A stretch of 64,000 nucleotides of DNA, taken from assembly GCF_009184425.1 (NCBI RefSeq), contig NZ_WELG01000001.1:1053870-1117869 (forward strand). The letters run 5' to 3'. Positions within the stretch are counted from its first letter, which is position 1, and each line of letters starts with the position of its first letter. A program made the position numbers and the translations under genes. Shown here piece by piece: positions 33,427-43,388 of this stretch. The notes beneath the pieces were generated by a model. The model was given only the letters and a program-made list of their open reading frames with translations, made no database searches and was not told where the DNA came from. This DNA comes from Flagellimonas olearia (GTDB taxonomy: Bacteria > Bacteroidota > Bacteroidia > Flavobacteriales > Flavobacteriaceae).

Positions 33427-34050
33427 ATGAGGATACAGCACATTTTCATCTTAATTTCCATTCTACTTTTTGCCTGCGCGGGAATTGCACAATCCACAAG
33501 TACCTTTACCGACTCGCGCGATGGACAGACCTATGCGACCATCAGTTTTAAAAACGCTTCTACGGGCACCACCTATACCTGGTTGGCCCAAAACCTCAAC
33601 TATAAAATGCCGGGCAGTTACGCGTATGATGACCATGAGGACAACCGAAAAGAACTGGGCTTGCTCTACACTTGGGAAGCAGCAATAAAAGCCTGCCCCT
33701 GCGATTGGCATTTGGCAACGGATACCGAATGGTCCCTTTTGGTGGACCAATTTGGCGGCACGGATAAGGCCGGAGAGGCCCTAAAAAGTACCAATGGCTG
33801 GAAAGAAGGTGGAAATGGCACCAACAGCAGTGGGTTCAATGCGCTTCCTGCAGGCATTCGTAGAAACAATGGTTATGACGTCTTGGGGTATTTCGCTTTC
33901 TGGTGGTCGTCCACTTCTGCCGGTGTAAATGGTAAAGTATGGGGATGGGACATCAGTTATGGTGGCCCTGACATGTCCATCAAATCCAAAGTGTTCCGGT
34001 ACGATGTCAAAACCCTTGGTGGACTCTCGGTTCGTTGTGTTCGGGATTGA
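33427..34050 (+). CDS. Secreted FISUMP-domain protein
   Basis: 207 residues from ATG at 33427, which starts the signal MRIQHIFILISILLFACAGIAQ; the open frame begins at 33355 inside the hairpin element. The FISUMP (Fibrobacter succinogenes major paralogous) domain follows: DGQTYATISF, TYTWLAQNLNY, LGLLYTWEAAIKACPCDWHLAT, TDTEWSLLVDQFGG and SVRCVRD at the end. Surface proteins with this domain are frequent in Bacteroidota; function unknown. Confidence 0.9.
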   Translation: MRIQHIFILISILLFACAGIAQSTSTFTDSRDGQTYATISFKNASTGTTYTWLAQNLNYKMPGSYAYDDHEDNRKELGLLYTWEAAIKACPCDWHLATDTEWSLLVDQFGGTDKAGEALKSTNGWKEGGNGTNSSGFNALPAGIRRNNGYDVLGYFAFWWSSTSAGVNGKVWGWDISYGGPDMSIKSKVFRYDVKTLGGLSVRCVRD

Positions 34051-34172
34051 CGTATTTTGAGTTGTCCAATAAAGGCTTCACTCCCACATTGTTGTATCTT
34101 GTAGGCAAGTAACTGATGTTTATCCGAAACCAATATGAGCCAATAGAAAAAATTCAACCTCAATTGAAGAAC

Positions 34173-35309
34173 ATGAAAACATTCGCCAAATTAACATTGA
34201 TTACAGCCTTTATTATTGCCCTAAGTGCTTGTAACAACAAAGAAAACAAAGAGGAAACGTTCACCATATCCGCACAGGTAACCGGATTTCCCGATGGAAC
34301 CACATTCTATCTGAGAAACATGGCTACCGATGCGGTTTTTGATAGTGCCACAGTCAAAAACAACACCTTTGCGTTTGAAGGAAACTTGGCCAGTCCACCT
34401 GAGCATATCTGGTTGAACACAACCGTGGACAAAAAATTCATCTATACCAATCTACTTATTGGAAATGAGAATATCATTGTCAAAGCAGATATTACAGATT
34501 TTCCTTGGGACGTGGATGTCAAAGGTTCAAAAACCCATGAAGATTTTGCTTACGCACAAAGCCTCACCAAAGAGAACAATAAAAAAAGAGATTCCTTGGT
34601 CCAAGTCTTTTTGGGACTCCCCCAAGAAAAACAACAAGAAGCAGGGGCTGAAATTTGGAAGGAAATCAGAAAAATTGACAGTATTACAGATGCTTCACAA
34701 GTTGACTATGTAAAATCCCATCCCAATACTTATATAAGCGTAATGCAACTTGGCTTTCTAAAAAATAAATTGCCAAAAGACACTGTACAGAAAATATTCA
34801 ATAGCTATACCCCTGAAATAAAGGAGAGCAAATATGCCAAAGTAGTTGAAGTATATCTAAGGGAGAATATCGCTGAGATTGGAGATACCTTTCATGATTT
34901 TGAAGGAGTGAACCAAAAAGGAGAAACCGTGAAATTTTCAAATATTAGAGGTGACTATACCCTTCTTGACTTTACGGCAGCGTATTGTGGTCCCTGTATC
35001 CAGGCTGCGGACGAATTGGTTGAAATAAGCGAAAAACACTCCGATTCCCTGAAAATAGTCAGTTTTACCCAAGACCCTAAAAAGGAGGTTTGGCTAAAAT
35101 CCTTGGAACGGGATAAAGTCACCTGGAACAGTATTTACGATGGAAAAGGCAGGTATAGCGAAACATCAATCAAATATGGGGTTCAAGGAATACCAACCTT
35201 CGTTTTAATAAATCCGGAAGGAACAATTATTGACAAATGGACTGGTTACCGTGAAGGCAGTATCCTTGAAAGATTGGAAAAACAAAACGGCCCACAACAA
35301 GGATTATGA
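34173..35309 (+). CDS. TlpA/DUF4369 thioredoxin-like lipoprotein
   Basis: 378 residues from ATG at 34173 (signal KTFAKLTLITAFIIALSAC). The N-terminal DUF4369 domain (FTISAQVTGFPDGTTFYL) is followed by a helical linker and a C-terminal thioredoxin fold with AYCGPCIQAADEL (CxxC) and the cis-Pro loop GVQGIPTFVLINPEG. Expected in the periplasm, attached to a membrane, as a disulfide reductase. A second member of the same architecture is at 56725. Confidence 0.92.
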   Translation: MKTFAKLTLITAFIIALSACNNKENKEETFTISAQVTGFPDGTTFYLRNMATDAVFDSATVKNNTFAFEGNLASPPEHIWLNTTVDKKFIYTNLLIGNENIIVKADITDFPWDVDVKGSKTHEDFAYAQSLTKENNKKRDSLVQVFLGLPQEKQQEAGAEIWKEIRKIDSITDASQVDYVKSHPNTYISVMQLGFLKNKLPKDTVQKIFNSYTPEIKESKYAKVVEVYLRENIAEIGDTFHDFEGVNQKGETVKFSNIRGDYTLLDFTAAYCGPCIQAADELVEISEKHSDSLKIVSFTQDPKKEVWLKSLERDKVTWNSIYDGKGRYSETSIKYGVQGIPTFVLINPEGTIIDKWTGYREGSILERLEKQNGPQQGL

Positions 35310-35379
35310 TCCATAGTGACAGAGAACCAAAACAAAGTTTCATTGATCAAATAAACGGGGGATACACTTTAATAATCCT

Positions 35380-36480
35380 ATGAAAAACTACCTCTGGATA
35401 ACATTTTTTGCGCTAACATATTTCTCTGGACATGGACAATTGGAAACCTCAACAACGAAACAGACGGAGAAGATCCATCTCTCAGAAAAGCAATCAGAGC
35501 TCATTACCCATTGCATGGACACACTCCCCAACCAAGCACAATTATCAATTGCACTAATTGAAAATGGGAACGCACACTTTTTGGGGTTCAAAAAGGAAAA
35601 AGATTTGGTTATACCCTATGACAATTCAGGGAAAGTTTTCGAAATAGGCTCCATCACCAAGGTTTTTACGGCCACCTTACTTGCCGATTTAGTTGTGGAC
35701 CAGAAAATCCACCTTGATGACCCTATTAATGAATATCTTGATTTTTCGCTGAAGAACAATGTTCAGATTACTTTCAAACAACTGGCGACCCATACCTCGG
35801 GGCTGCCCCGTGTACCGATCAGCCTAAGCTCCCCAGATCTGAGTTTGGAGAATCCGTACAAGGACTTCGAAGAAGATAAATTGAGACTTTACCTTACCGA
35901 AAAGCTGGAACTGATCGGTGAACCAGGAACAGCGTCCTCCTACTCCAATCTGGGTTTTGGTCTTTTGGGTTATCTGCTGGAGAAAATTGACAATACCACA
36001 TATGAAGATTTGATGCAGACCAGAATATTTTCCAAATATCACATGCCCAGCTCTACAACCAATCGTGACCGCATAAAGGAAATCCTTGTAGAGGGATTGA
36101 ACGATACGGGCAATCCAGTCCCTAATTGGGATATGGCCGCGCATATGGGTGCTGGAGGAATATTGTCCAACATTGAAGATCTGGCAAAATTTGCCATTGC
36201 CCAGTTCGATGATATCAACCAAGAATTAAAATTGACCAGGGCAAAGCATTTTACCGTGGACGAATATTACTCAACAGGCTTGGCTTGGGGCTTGATCAAA
36301 ACGGATTCTGGTGAAGTTTGGGACTGGCATAACGGCGGTACGGGCGGATATACATCTTCCATGATCTTGAACACCGGAACTAAAAATGGTATCATTATTC
36401 TATCAAATATTTCCGCGCTTGGCAAACTGACCGCACATATTGCAGGATTGGCCCCTGAACTGATGGAAACGATTGAATAA
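35380..36480 (+). CDS. Secreted serine hydrolase, beta-lactamase fold
   Basis: 366 residues with a signal peptide (LWITFFALTYFSGHG). The class C beta-lactamase/DD-peptidase-like motifs are S91-I-T-K94 (EIGSITKVFTATLL), YSN (ASSYSNLGFGLLGYLLE) and HNGGTGGY near the end in place of KTG. Such enzymes act on D-amino acid peptides or esters rather than antibiotics. It ends 13 bases before the ATG of the transglutaminase-like gene, so an operon is likely. Confidence 0.92.
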   Translation: MKNYLWITFFALTYFSGHGQLETSTTKQTEKIHLSEKQSELITHCMDTLPNQAQLSIALIENGNAHFLGFKKEKDLVIPYDNSGKVFEIGSITKVFTATLLADLVVDQKIHLDDPINEYLDFSLKNNVQITFKQLATHTSGLPRVPISLSSPDLSLENPYKDFEEDKLRLYLTEKLELIGEPGTASSYSNLGFGLLGYLLEKIDNTTYEDLMQTRIFSKYHMPSSTTNRDRIKEILVEGLNDTGNPVPNWDMAAHMGAGGILSNIEDLAKFAIAQFDDINQELKLTRAKHFTVDEYYSTGLAWGLIKTDSGEVWDWHNGGTGGYTSSMILNTGTKNGIIILSNISALGKLTAHIAGLAPELMETIE

Positions 36481-36493
36481 AAATTCCAATAAA

Positions 36494-37726
36494 ATGACCA
36501 AATATCTATATATTCTACTTTTCATTTTTTCCCATACCTACGTTTTAGGAAATCCCAATTATGAAAAAATTGACAAAGAGTCAAAAAATGTTCCTGACTC
36601 ATTAACAAGTTCACACCAAATAACCGATTTTTTAACATCAAAATGGAAGGGTGAAGATGAAAAAGTAAGAGCTCTACACATATGGATAACACATAATATA
36701 CACTATGATGTGAGCCAAATAAATGGCGTTTTCAATTATGGTTCCTATGATGAAATGGTAGAGGAAACTGTAAAAACACGTAAGGGAATCTGTGGGCATT
36801 ATGCCCGGCTATTTCATCATATGTGTGAATCCATAGGAATTGAATCCTTCATAATATCTGGTTATACACGTGAATGGGATTCCAAAGAGATCTCGCAATT
36901 GGACCATGCTTGGAACGCTGTTAAAATCAATAATCAATACCTTTTTATTGATAACACTTTTGCCGCCGGATATTTAGACCATAATGATGATTATGTACAT
37001 GAATTTTCCGATGATTATTTCCTGATTCCTCCAAAGGACCTGATAAAGACCCATGTGCCATTTGACCCCCTTTGGCAGTTTTTGGACAACCCAATCAACA
37101 ACATGGATTTTAAAAACAGGGACTTCTCCAAACTCAACATTAGTGGGGATTTTGACTATAGGGATTCAATTGCAACAATGACCAAGCTGGACTCAATAAT
37201 TCGAATCAAGAAAAAGGTCGCCCGCATTAAAAGATCGGGCATAACAAATCGTTTAATTCAGGAATACATCAATGAACGCGAGGAACAAATTGAAAACCTT
37301 ACATATGGTCGGTGGGTTGCAATTTTCAATGGAATAAGCAATATGACAAATGATGCCAAAGATGAAATCAACTTGGGTATTAGTTTCAACAACATATTCT
37401 TCGGCTACATGAATAAAGGGTTTCGTAATCCTAAAATTGATGACCAACAAATAAAAAGCACCATAGAAAAAGTAAACCTCCATTTTTATCAAGGAAAAAA
37501 TCAATTGAAAAAATCAAAGGACCTTTTGAATGGACTAGAATATTCAGGAAAAAATGTAGAACACTTAAAGTCCTCTGTAAATCATAAACAAGAACTGATT
37601 GACTTTATAGCTGAAATGGAGTATAAACTATTGGAGATTGAACTCTCCATAGTGAAAAACACTGATTACGCAAATAGATATTTAAAAAAATGGAAACCTT
37701 TGAGACCTTGGGTACCCTATGAATAA
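36494..37726 (+). CDS. Secreted transglutaminase-like protein
   Basis: 410 residues from ATG at 36494; a TTG at 36473 would overlap the previous gene and lengthen the signal. The signal KYLYILLFIFSHTYVLG is followed by the transglutaminase core: RALHIWITHNIHYD, then KTRKGICGHYARLFHHM (Cys nucleophile), QLDHAWNAVKI (His) and LFIDNTFAAGY (Asp). The remaining 200 residues are helical and charged. It may cut or cross-link peptides in the envelope. AT-rich compared with neighbours. Confidence 0.9.
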   Translation: MTKYLYILLFIFSHTYVLGNPNYEKIDKESKNVPDSLTSSHQITDFLTSKWKGEDEKVRALHIWITHNIHYDVSQINGVFNYGSYDEMVEETVKTRKGICGHYARLFHHMCESIGIESFIISGYTREWDSKEISQLDHAWNAVKINNQYLFIDNTFAAGYLDHNDDYVHEFSDDYFLIPPKDLIKTHVPFDPLWQFLDNPINNMDFKNRDFSKLNISGDFDYRDSIATMTKLDSIIRIKKKVARIKRSGITNRLIQEYINEREEQIENLTYGRWVAIFNGISNMTNDAKDEINLGISFNNIFFGYMNKGFRNPKIDDQQIKSTIEKVNLHFYQGKNQLKKSKDLLNGLEYSGKNVEHLKSSVNHKQELIDFIAEMEYKLLEIELSIVKNTDYANRYLKKWKPLRPWVPYE

Positions 37727-37810
37727 AACGTCTATGGCCAATGGGCCAAGACCCTTTGTGGTTTTGTGCCGAGCTGAAGAAGTAACAATGATAAGCTGAC
37801 AACACTATAA

Positions 37811-38575
37811 ATGCAAAAATTTAGAAAAGCACTCATAATATCGGCACTATTGGTTCTGACGCTTTTGGTCCTCTCTTCCATTCCTGAGAGCAGAAATGAG
37901 CTGAAGACCCAGCACTTTACATTACGGTTTAGCAGTAGTATGGACTCCACGGCAATTGCCGAACTTGGTGAAACTCTGGAAAACAGTTATTCTAGAATAG
38001 GTAACGACCTAAAAACACAACCTTACCCTACCATTGAAACCAATATTTATGCCCAACGATGGCGGTATATAAAGGCAACAGGGAACTGGGGGGCTTCCGG
38101 AAGCATAGAAGGAATCTCCAAGCTTCATTTTTTGGAACAGGCATGGGGAGAAAGTGACGTAAACAAAACCGCAGTACACGAATTTGTCCATGCCGTTACC
38201 CTGAAACTGCTTTTGGACCATGAAACACAACCTGTAGACTCCAAGACTTTCGACAAGAAATTCATGTCCTTCCCCGTATGGTTGTGGGAAGCCATAAGCG
38301 TCTATGAAGCCAAACAGTTTGTGGAGCCCCGAACACTGCCCTATTTGAACAATGGACAATATCCAAGTCTTTCGGAGTTGAACAATCGCACAAAAGGCGG
38401 AAAAATTTATAGCTGTGGCTATACCATTGTGGAATACATTTTGGACAACTATGGGCAAGATAATTGGGTTGATCTGATCAAAAATTACGGGAATTTAAAA
38501 ACGACTTTTGGTGTAACGGACGAACAATTCAGCAAGGATTGGTATGGGTTTGTACAGGAAAAATATTTGAAGTGA
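37811..38575 (+). CDS. Gluzincin peptidase, MA-like
   Basis: 254 residues. The N-terminus (FRKALIISALLVLTLLVL) is a signal peptide or anchor. The zinc motif is H-E-F-V-H (TAVHEFVHAVTLK), with the third ligand Glu in WLWEAISVYEAKQF about 40 residues later. The C-terminal helices (GYTIVEYILDNYGQDNWVDL) fit the small peptidase MA family. Probably a periplasmic protease of unknown target. Confidence 0.88.
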   Translation: MQKFRKALIISALLVLTLLVLSSIPESRNELKTQHFTLRFSSSMDSTAIAELGETLENSYSRIGNDLKTQPYPTIETNIYAQRWRYIKATGNWGASGSIEGISKLHFLEQAWGESDVNKTAVHEFVHAVTLKLLLDHETQPVDSKTFDKKFMSFPVWLWEAISVYEAKQFVEPRTLPYLNNGQYPSLSELNNRTKGGKIYSCGYTIVEYILDNYGQDNWVDLIKNYGNLKTTFGVTDEQFSKDWYGFVQEKYLK

Positions 38576-38610
38576 ACCTAGACGCTGCCTCCACTAGATA
38601 GTCGGTAATT

Positions 38611-39054
38611 ATGAATATGAAAATAGATAGAATACATAAAACGGAATATCCAGAAGTGGTAAGGGTCTGGGAATCTTCCGTCAGGGCTACACATCACTTT
38701 TTAAAAGAAGAAGACATCGAATATTTTAAACCATTGATCCTGAACACCTATTTGGATGCCGTGGAATTGAGGTGCATGAGGAATGACGAGAACAACATTT
38801 TGGGTTTCCTCGGTGCTGCGGAGCAGAATTTGGAAATGCTGTTCATTGATCCTGAACACCGTGGTAAGAGAATAGGCAAATCATTGCTGGATCACGCCAT
38901 GGAAAACCTCAATGTCACCAAAGTAGATGTGAACGAACAGAACGAACAGGCCGTTGGGTTTTACAAACATTGTGGGTTTGAAGTCATTGGTCGCTCCGAA
39001 CTGGATTCTTCCGGGAAACCTTACCCGATTCTACATATGGCGTTGAAAAAATGA
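38611..39054 (+). CDS. GNAT acetyltransferase, YjaB-like
   Basis: 147 residues. VWESSVRATHHFLKEEDIEYF is typical of the YjaB-like group; the acetyl-CoA loop is LFIDPEHRGKRIGKSLLDHA, and AVGFYKHCGFEVIGRS closes the fold. The stop overlaps the next start (ATGA), so it is translationally coupled to the membrane protein. Confidence 0.92.
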   Translation: MNMKIDRIHKTEYPEVVRVWESSVRATHHFLKEEDIEYFKPLILNTYLDAVELRCMRNDENNILGFLGAAEQNLEMLFIDPEHRGKRIGKSLLDHAMENLNVTKVDVNEQNEQAVGFYKHCGFEVIGRSELDSSGKPYPILHMALKK

Positions 39055-39548
39055 CGACTACCAAATACATATCGAGAATCCTTAACGGAATTTTCATTCT
39101 GATCCTGCTACTTTTTGTTCTGGACATGCTGACTTCCTTTGAAATTAAAAGCCAGGCGATAAAGTCGTTTGCGTATTTCGGGATCATGGCATTGTCGCCC
39201 TTGACCTTGCTTTGGAACCTGTGGGCTTTCAAAACAAGGAAAGAAAAAATGATTGGCTTGGCAATTCCAACATTGGCCTTGGTAGGAATCTTGATCATCG
39301 GGCCTTTAAACATTTTATATTCCTCATCAGCTTGGGAAACACAGAAAGTGCTCTATCAAAATGGCCATTTGGACTTTAAAAAAGTAGAGCTTCAAATGCA
39401 GGACGTTGGCGCTTTGGGGTACAACAAGAGAACTGTGGAGGTTACCTATCTGACCGACTTATTTATGATGATCAGTCCCGTGGAAAAGGACATTGATAAT
39501 CGAGTGGAATGGGTAAAAGTCAACAAAGAAGTAAATCACTCGGACTGA
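39051..39548 (+). CDS. Small membrane protein
   Basis: 165 residues with three hydrophobic helices (ILNGIFILILLLFVLDML, SFAYFGIMALSPLTLLWNLW, LAIPTLALVGILIIGPL) and a soluble C-terminal tail. No known motif. It overlaps the GNAT gene by 4 bases and is probably co-expressed with it. Confidence 0.78.
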   Translation: MTTTKYISRILNGIFILILLLFVLDMLTSFEIKSQAIKSFAYFGIMALSPLTLLWNLWAFKTRKEKMIGLAIPTLALVGILIIGPLNILYSSSAWETQKVLYQNGHLDFKKVELQMQDVGALGYNKRTVEVTYLTDLFMMISPVEKDIDNRVEWVKVNKEVNHSD

Positions 39549-39574
39549 AATTTCCGTTATCAACAATTGGATCA

Positions 39575-40117
39575 ATGAATTATAGCTTACTTTACAACAC
39601 CATCCATAAAATCATTGAAAAAGAGGATTCCGATTTAGCATCTTTAACTGGAAAAGGAATTTTTTACGCTCCTGAACTGTATCTCGCTTTTATCGTAGGG
39701 AAAGAAATCAAGAGAGAGGAAGCTTCAATTTTTGGACACAGCACGGAATGGATAAGGGAAACAAACTTTGGAAATGGGGGACCGACTGATTTCGCATTTA
39801 AAGCCGGTAAAAGGACCTATGCTTTTGAACTTAAAGTAAGGGATAACTACCATTCATATGCTTCTGATATTGAAAAATTAAATCAACTGGACGATAACTA
39901 TGACAAATTCTTTGTTGCGTTGGTTGATAGTTGGGAATCAAAAAAAGATTTGGACGAACGAATTCTATCTCTTGAAAACCAATTCCCTGGTCAATTAAAC
40001 AGGATAAATGATTTCAGAAGCTTCCCCACCCTACAGGACAGATATAAGGGAAAGGTTTGTTGCACTTTGGCGGTATGGAAAATCCAAAAAACTAGGGCCA
40101 GTAAAACGTTTTCTTGA
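39575..40117 (+). CDS. PD-(D/E)XK nuclease-like orphan
   Basis: 180 residues from ATG at 39575; the open frame starts at 39509 inside the previous gene. The core GPTDFAFKAGKRTYAFELKVRD gives D72, then E85-x-K87, the spacing of the PD-(D/E)XK fold, with an upstream candidate Glu (YAPELYLAF). An alpha helix (SDIEKLNQLDDNYDKFFVAL) and a beta strand follow as expected. No methylase, target-recognition or toxin partner is adjacent. It may be a solitary nuclease or a degenerate, non-catalytic relative. Confidence 0.65.
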   Translation: MNYSLLYNTIHKIIEKEDSDLASLTGKGIFYAPELYLAFIVGKEIKREEASIFGHSTEWIRETNFGNGGPTDFAFKAGKRTYAFELKVRDNYHSYASDIEKLNQLDDNYDKFFVALVDSWESKKDLDERILSLENQFPGQLNRINDFRSFPTLQDRYKGKVCCTLAVWKIQKTRASKTFS

Positions 40118-40256
40118 CCTATAGCTTGCATTTATGGGAAAACTATCCCTGTTCCCATCAAGTGAGGTTCCAAGATGTCCCATCGCATCGATTTTATGCT
40201 TATTTTGTAGGTATTGTGATGTAAAATGCATCCTATAAACAAGTTGCGGTGCAATT

Positions 40257-40730
40257 TTGAAAGACAAGCCAGTTTTTATTTTAAAACAAAACGTACTGTT
40301 CCCTTTGGGAGCAATATTGGTTTCTGCCTCATTGATTCTATCGCTTTTTTATTTGGTGGAACCATACGGAAAAGCACCATGGAAATGGAAAGTCATGGTA
40401 GTGGGAATTACCGCCCTAGTATTGATGGTGCATCTGACCAAGCGTATTCTGGCTTGGGAATTTAAGTTTTATGAAGACAGATTGACCATTTCAAGACCGT
40501 TTGGTCTTATTGACAAGCAGGAAAAGGACATCCTCCTTTCGGATATTGAAAAAGTCCATCTCTCCTTGGGTTTTCGAAGAAATTGTCAACTTATGGTCCA
40601 TACAAAAGCTGGAAAAAGATTTGTTTCGTTCTTCGATGTTACAAAAATTCATGCTCCTGCCCAATTGATCGCACTCTGCTTGAAAAATGGAATTGAATTC
40701 ACCAGAAGTGGAGGGAAATGGGACCTATAA
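40257..40730 (+). CDS. Membrane protein with PH-like cytosolic domain
   Basis: 157 residues from TTG at 40257, the only start that keeps the N-terminus; stops lie close upstream. Two helices (LFPLGAILVSASLILSLFYLV, WKVMVVGITALVLMVHL) are followed by a bPH2-like domain (FKFYEDRLTISRPFGLIDKQ, ILLSDIEKVHLSLG, GKRFVSFFDVTKI). The upstream 139 bases (40118-40256) show no gene. Confidence 0.75.
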   Translation: MKDKPVFILKQNVLFPLGAILVSASLILSLFYLVEPYGKAPWKWKVMVVGITALVLMVHLTKRILAWEFKFYEDRLTISRPFGLIDKQEKDILLSDIEKVHLSLGFRRNCQLMVHTKAGKRFVSFFDVTKIHAPAQLIALCLKNGIEFTRSGGKWDL

Positions 40731-40774
40731 AGAACGTAAAACATTGAAATGATTAAACCTAAACATACAAGACC

Positions 40775-42397
40775 ATGATAAAGAGTTATTTGAAAGTTCT
40801 GGCGGTAGCGATACTTTTTGCCGGTTGTGAAAACAACAAAAAGTCAGAAGCAACCCCAGTTGAAGTGGACCAAACAACCATCGGCCACCACATGGAACGT
40901 TTGGCATCGGATGAATTCTTGGGAAGAAAACCCTTCACGGAGGGTGAGGTAAAGACCGTAAACTATTTAAAGGGTGAATTTGAAAAATTGGGACTTTTAC
41001 CGGGCAATGGCGATAGCTTTTTCCAAGATGTTCCCATGGTTGAAATTACGGGAACGCCTTCCGAAAACATGGAGATTTCCGGGAAAAACACCTCCATAAA
41101 CTTGGAGCGCCTAAAGGATTTTGTGGCCACGACCAATAAACCCGTTGCCGAAGTGGGGTTGGAAAACTCGGAACTTGTTTTTGCCGGATATGGCATTGTT
41201 GCCCCGGAATATGAATGGAATGATTATGAAGGTGTTGACTGGAAGGGCAAAACAGCTGTCGTCTTGATTAATGACCCAGGCTTTAAATCCGGGGACTCCA
41301 CCTTGTTCAAAGGCAATGAAATGACCTATTATGGACGTTGGACCTATAAATATGAGGAAGCTGCCCGGCAAGGCGCCGATGGGCTCATCATCATCCATGA
41401 CACCGAACCGGCCGCGTACGGATGGAATGTGGTGGAAGCTGGCTGGAGCGGTTCCCGCTTGACCATTGAAAGCGATCTGCCCCTATTAAATGTCGAATCA
41501 TGGATCAGTGGGGAAAGTGCCCAAAAAATGTTCGATGCTTCTTCCATGAAAGGTCAAGACTACAAGACCTTGGCCCGTAACAAAGATTTCAACCCAATTC
41601 CGTTGGACCTAACGGTTTCGGTGGGCATTACCAATACCATTAAAAAGGATGTTTCCAAAAATGTAGTGGCATTATTGCCCGGAACGGAACGGAAAGATGA
41701 ATATATCATCTACTCAGCGCATTGGGACCATTTTGGGGTTGGCAAGGCTATTGATGGGGATTCCATTTATAACGGTGCGGTGGACAATGCATCCGGAACT
41801 GCGGCCTTATTGGCCATAGCGGAAGCATTCAAGAAAAGTGGTGACACAAAGCGTTCCATTGTGTTCATTGAAGTAACCGGGGAAGAGCAAGGCCTTTTGG
41901 GGTCGGCATATTATGCGGAAAACCCCATTTACGACCCTAAAAAAACGGTGGCGAACATCAATATTGACGCTCTGGACAGTCCGGGAAAAATGAAAGACCT
42001 GACCATTACCGGTTATGGCCATTCCGAAATGGATGAATATGCCAAGGAAGCTGCCGAAAAACAGAACAGGTATGTCATCCCTGACCCAGAGGCAGAAAAA
42101 GGATACTTCTTTAGGTCGGACCACTTTAATTTTGCCAAAATTGGAATACCCGCCCTATATGCAAGTGGTGCCTACGAAGGATTTGAGATCAGCATTGAGG
42201 ACATCAAAAAGTACAATGACCACTATCGTATGTATAAATACCATCAACCCTCGGATGAATACGACCCGGAAACCACAGAATTGAGCGGAATACAATTGGA
42301 CCTTCAATTACTCTTTACTGTGGGATTCAAATTGGCCAATGAAGATTATTTCCCAAAATGGTACGATGGCAGTGAGTTTAAAGCTGCACGGGAATAG
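40775..42397 (+). CDS. M28-family metallopeptidase lipoprotein
   Basis: 540 residues. The lipobox is AILFAGC (Cys18). A PA-like insert lies near 125-230 (LVFAGYGIVAPEYEWNDYEGVDWKGK). The M28 catalytic part shows SAHWDHFGVG, VDNASGTAALLAIAEAF and VTGEEQGLLGSAYY, the zinc His, Asp and Glu ligands, with a late His in RSDHFNFAKIGIPAL. It should be an aminopeptidase or glutaminyl-cyclase-like enzyme at the cell surface. The esterase gene starts 46 bases after it. Confidence 0.93.
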   Translation: MIKSYLKVLAVAILFAGCENNKKSEATPVEVDQTTIGHHMERLASDEFLGRKPFTEGEVKTVNYLKGEFEKLGLLPGNGDSFFQDVPMVEITGTPSENMEISGKNTSINLERLKDFVATTNKPVAEVGLENSELVFAGYGIVAPEYEWNDYEGVDWKGKTAVVLINDPGFKSGDSTLFKGNEMTYYGRWTYKYEEAARQGADGLIIIHDTEPAAYGWNVVEAGWSGSRLTIESDLPLLNVESWISGESAQKMFDASSMKGQDYKTLARNKDFNPIPLDLTVSVGITNTIKKDVSKNVVALLPGTERKDEYIIYSAHWDHFGVGKAIDGDSIYNGAVDNASGTAALLAIAEAFKKSGDTKRSIVFIEVTGEEQGLLGSAYYAENPIYDPKKTVANINIDALDSPGKMKDLTITGYGHSEMDEYAKEAAEKQNRYVIPDPEAEKGYFFRSDHFNFAKIGIPALYASGAYEGFEISIEDIKKYNDHYRMYKYHQPSDEYDPETTELSGIQLDLQLLFTVGFKLANEDYFPKWYDGSEFKAARE

Positions 42398-42442
42398 ATG
42401 CTGGGCATTGTAAAACCATATTACCCCATAAGCTTAAAGAAA

Positions 42443-43276
42443 ATGACGCAACTGCGATTCTTGGTCATTACCCTATCCACCACCCTTCTTTTGAGTTGTT
42501 CCAGTACTCCAAAAGTCAAGTATGCTGATGGGGTATCGGACCAGTTGGAGTATGATGTGATCCTAATGGGAGGTCAATCCAATATGGTTGGACAGGGAAA
42601 ACTCATAGATCTTGAACCGATGAGCTTTCCCAATATAACCTTATTCGACTTTAGTGCAAATCCGAACCTGAGCCCTCCCCAAGGTAATTTTGGACCCGAA
42701 GTTGGCCTCTCCACGGAATTAAGCAAAAACTATCCGAACAGAAGATTTCTGCTGATTAAATACGCCATTGGGGGAGCTTCCCTACTGGACTGGTCACCCA
42801 ATTACGACGCACAAAAAGCTGAAATCACAGGACATCCCGAATTTGGGAACATGTACAAAAGATTGATCACACTAACCGATAGTCTGACCCAAGGGCACCA
42901 AGTAAAAACAAGGGCCTTACTTTGGATGCAAGGTGAGCGGGACGCTCGAATTCCCGCAGCCGGGGTGGAGTATTACCAAAACTTTGCATCGTTGGTCAAC
43001 TCCATTAGAAAAGACCTAAAGAGTCCCGAATTGCCCATTATATTCGGAAAAGTCAATCCCCCACCGCATAGATACCCAGCTCTTGACACTGTCATTCGTG
43101 CACAAATGCAAATAACTCAGGAATTGCCCAATACCTATCTTATTGACACGGATGATTTGGAAAAATGGGAGGATGACCTTCACTATTCGTCCAGTGGACA
43201 GATCAACCTAGGGGTCAAGTTTGGGAAAAAACTAACCGAGCATATAGAAGTAGAAACGAATGCCATTCATGATTAA
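42443..43276 (+). CDS. SGNH/SASA-type esterase lipoprotein
   Basis: 277 residues from ATG at 42443, which gives the lipoprotein signal LVITLSTTLLLSC; the frame is open from 42398. The SASA (sialate O-acetylesterase-like) motifs are LMGGQSNMVGQGKL with the nucleophile Ser, IKYAIGGASL, LLWMQGERDA and a terminal DDLHYSSSGQINLG with Asp-x-x-His. It should remove acetyl or similar esters from glycans. Confidence 0.9.
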   Translation: MTQLRFLVITLSTTLLLSCSSTPKVKYADGVSDQLEYDVILMGGQSNMVGQGKLIDLEPMSFPNITLFDFSANPNLSPPQGNFGPEVGLSTELSKNYPNRRFLLIKYAIGGASLLDWSPNYDAQKAEITGHPEFGNMYKRLITLTDSLTQGHQVKTRALLWMQGERDARIPAAGVEYYQNFASLVNSIRKDLKSPELPIIFGKVNPPPHRYPALDTVIRAQMQITQELPNTYLIDTDDLEKWEDDLHYSSSGQINLGVKFGKKLTEHIEVETNAIHD

Positions 43277-43321
43277 ACTACATGTGATTGTTCACCATAA
43301 ATTCATAACTTCAAAACGTAA

Positions 43322-43363
43322 ATCCAATCTTCCCCCACCTACCACAAGATTATTTTTTGTGGG
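43322..43363 (+). promoter_or_regulatory. Leader hairpin element, copy 2
   Basis: CTTCCCC followed by CCACAAG...TTTGTGG, ending 25 bases before the ATG at 43389. Compared with copy 1 (33359-33399) one stem C becomes T, keeping a G-U pair, so the fold is retained. Confidence 0.55.
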
Positions 43364-43388
43364 CCACTAATTTTAAAACCTGTCAATA

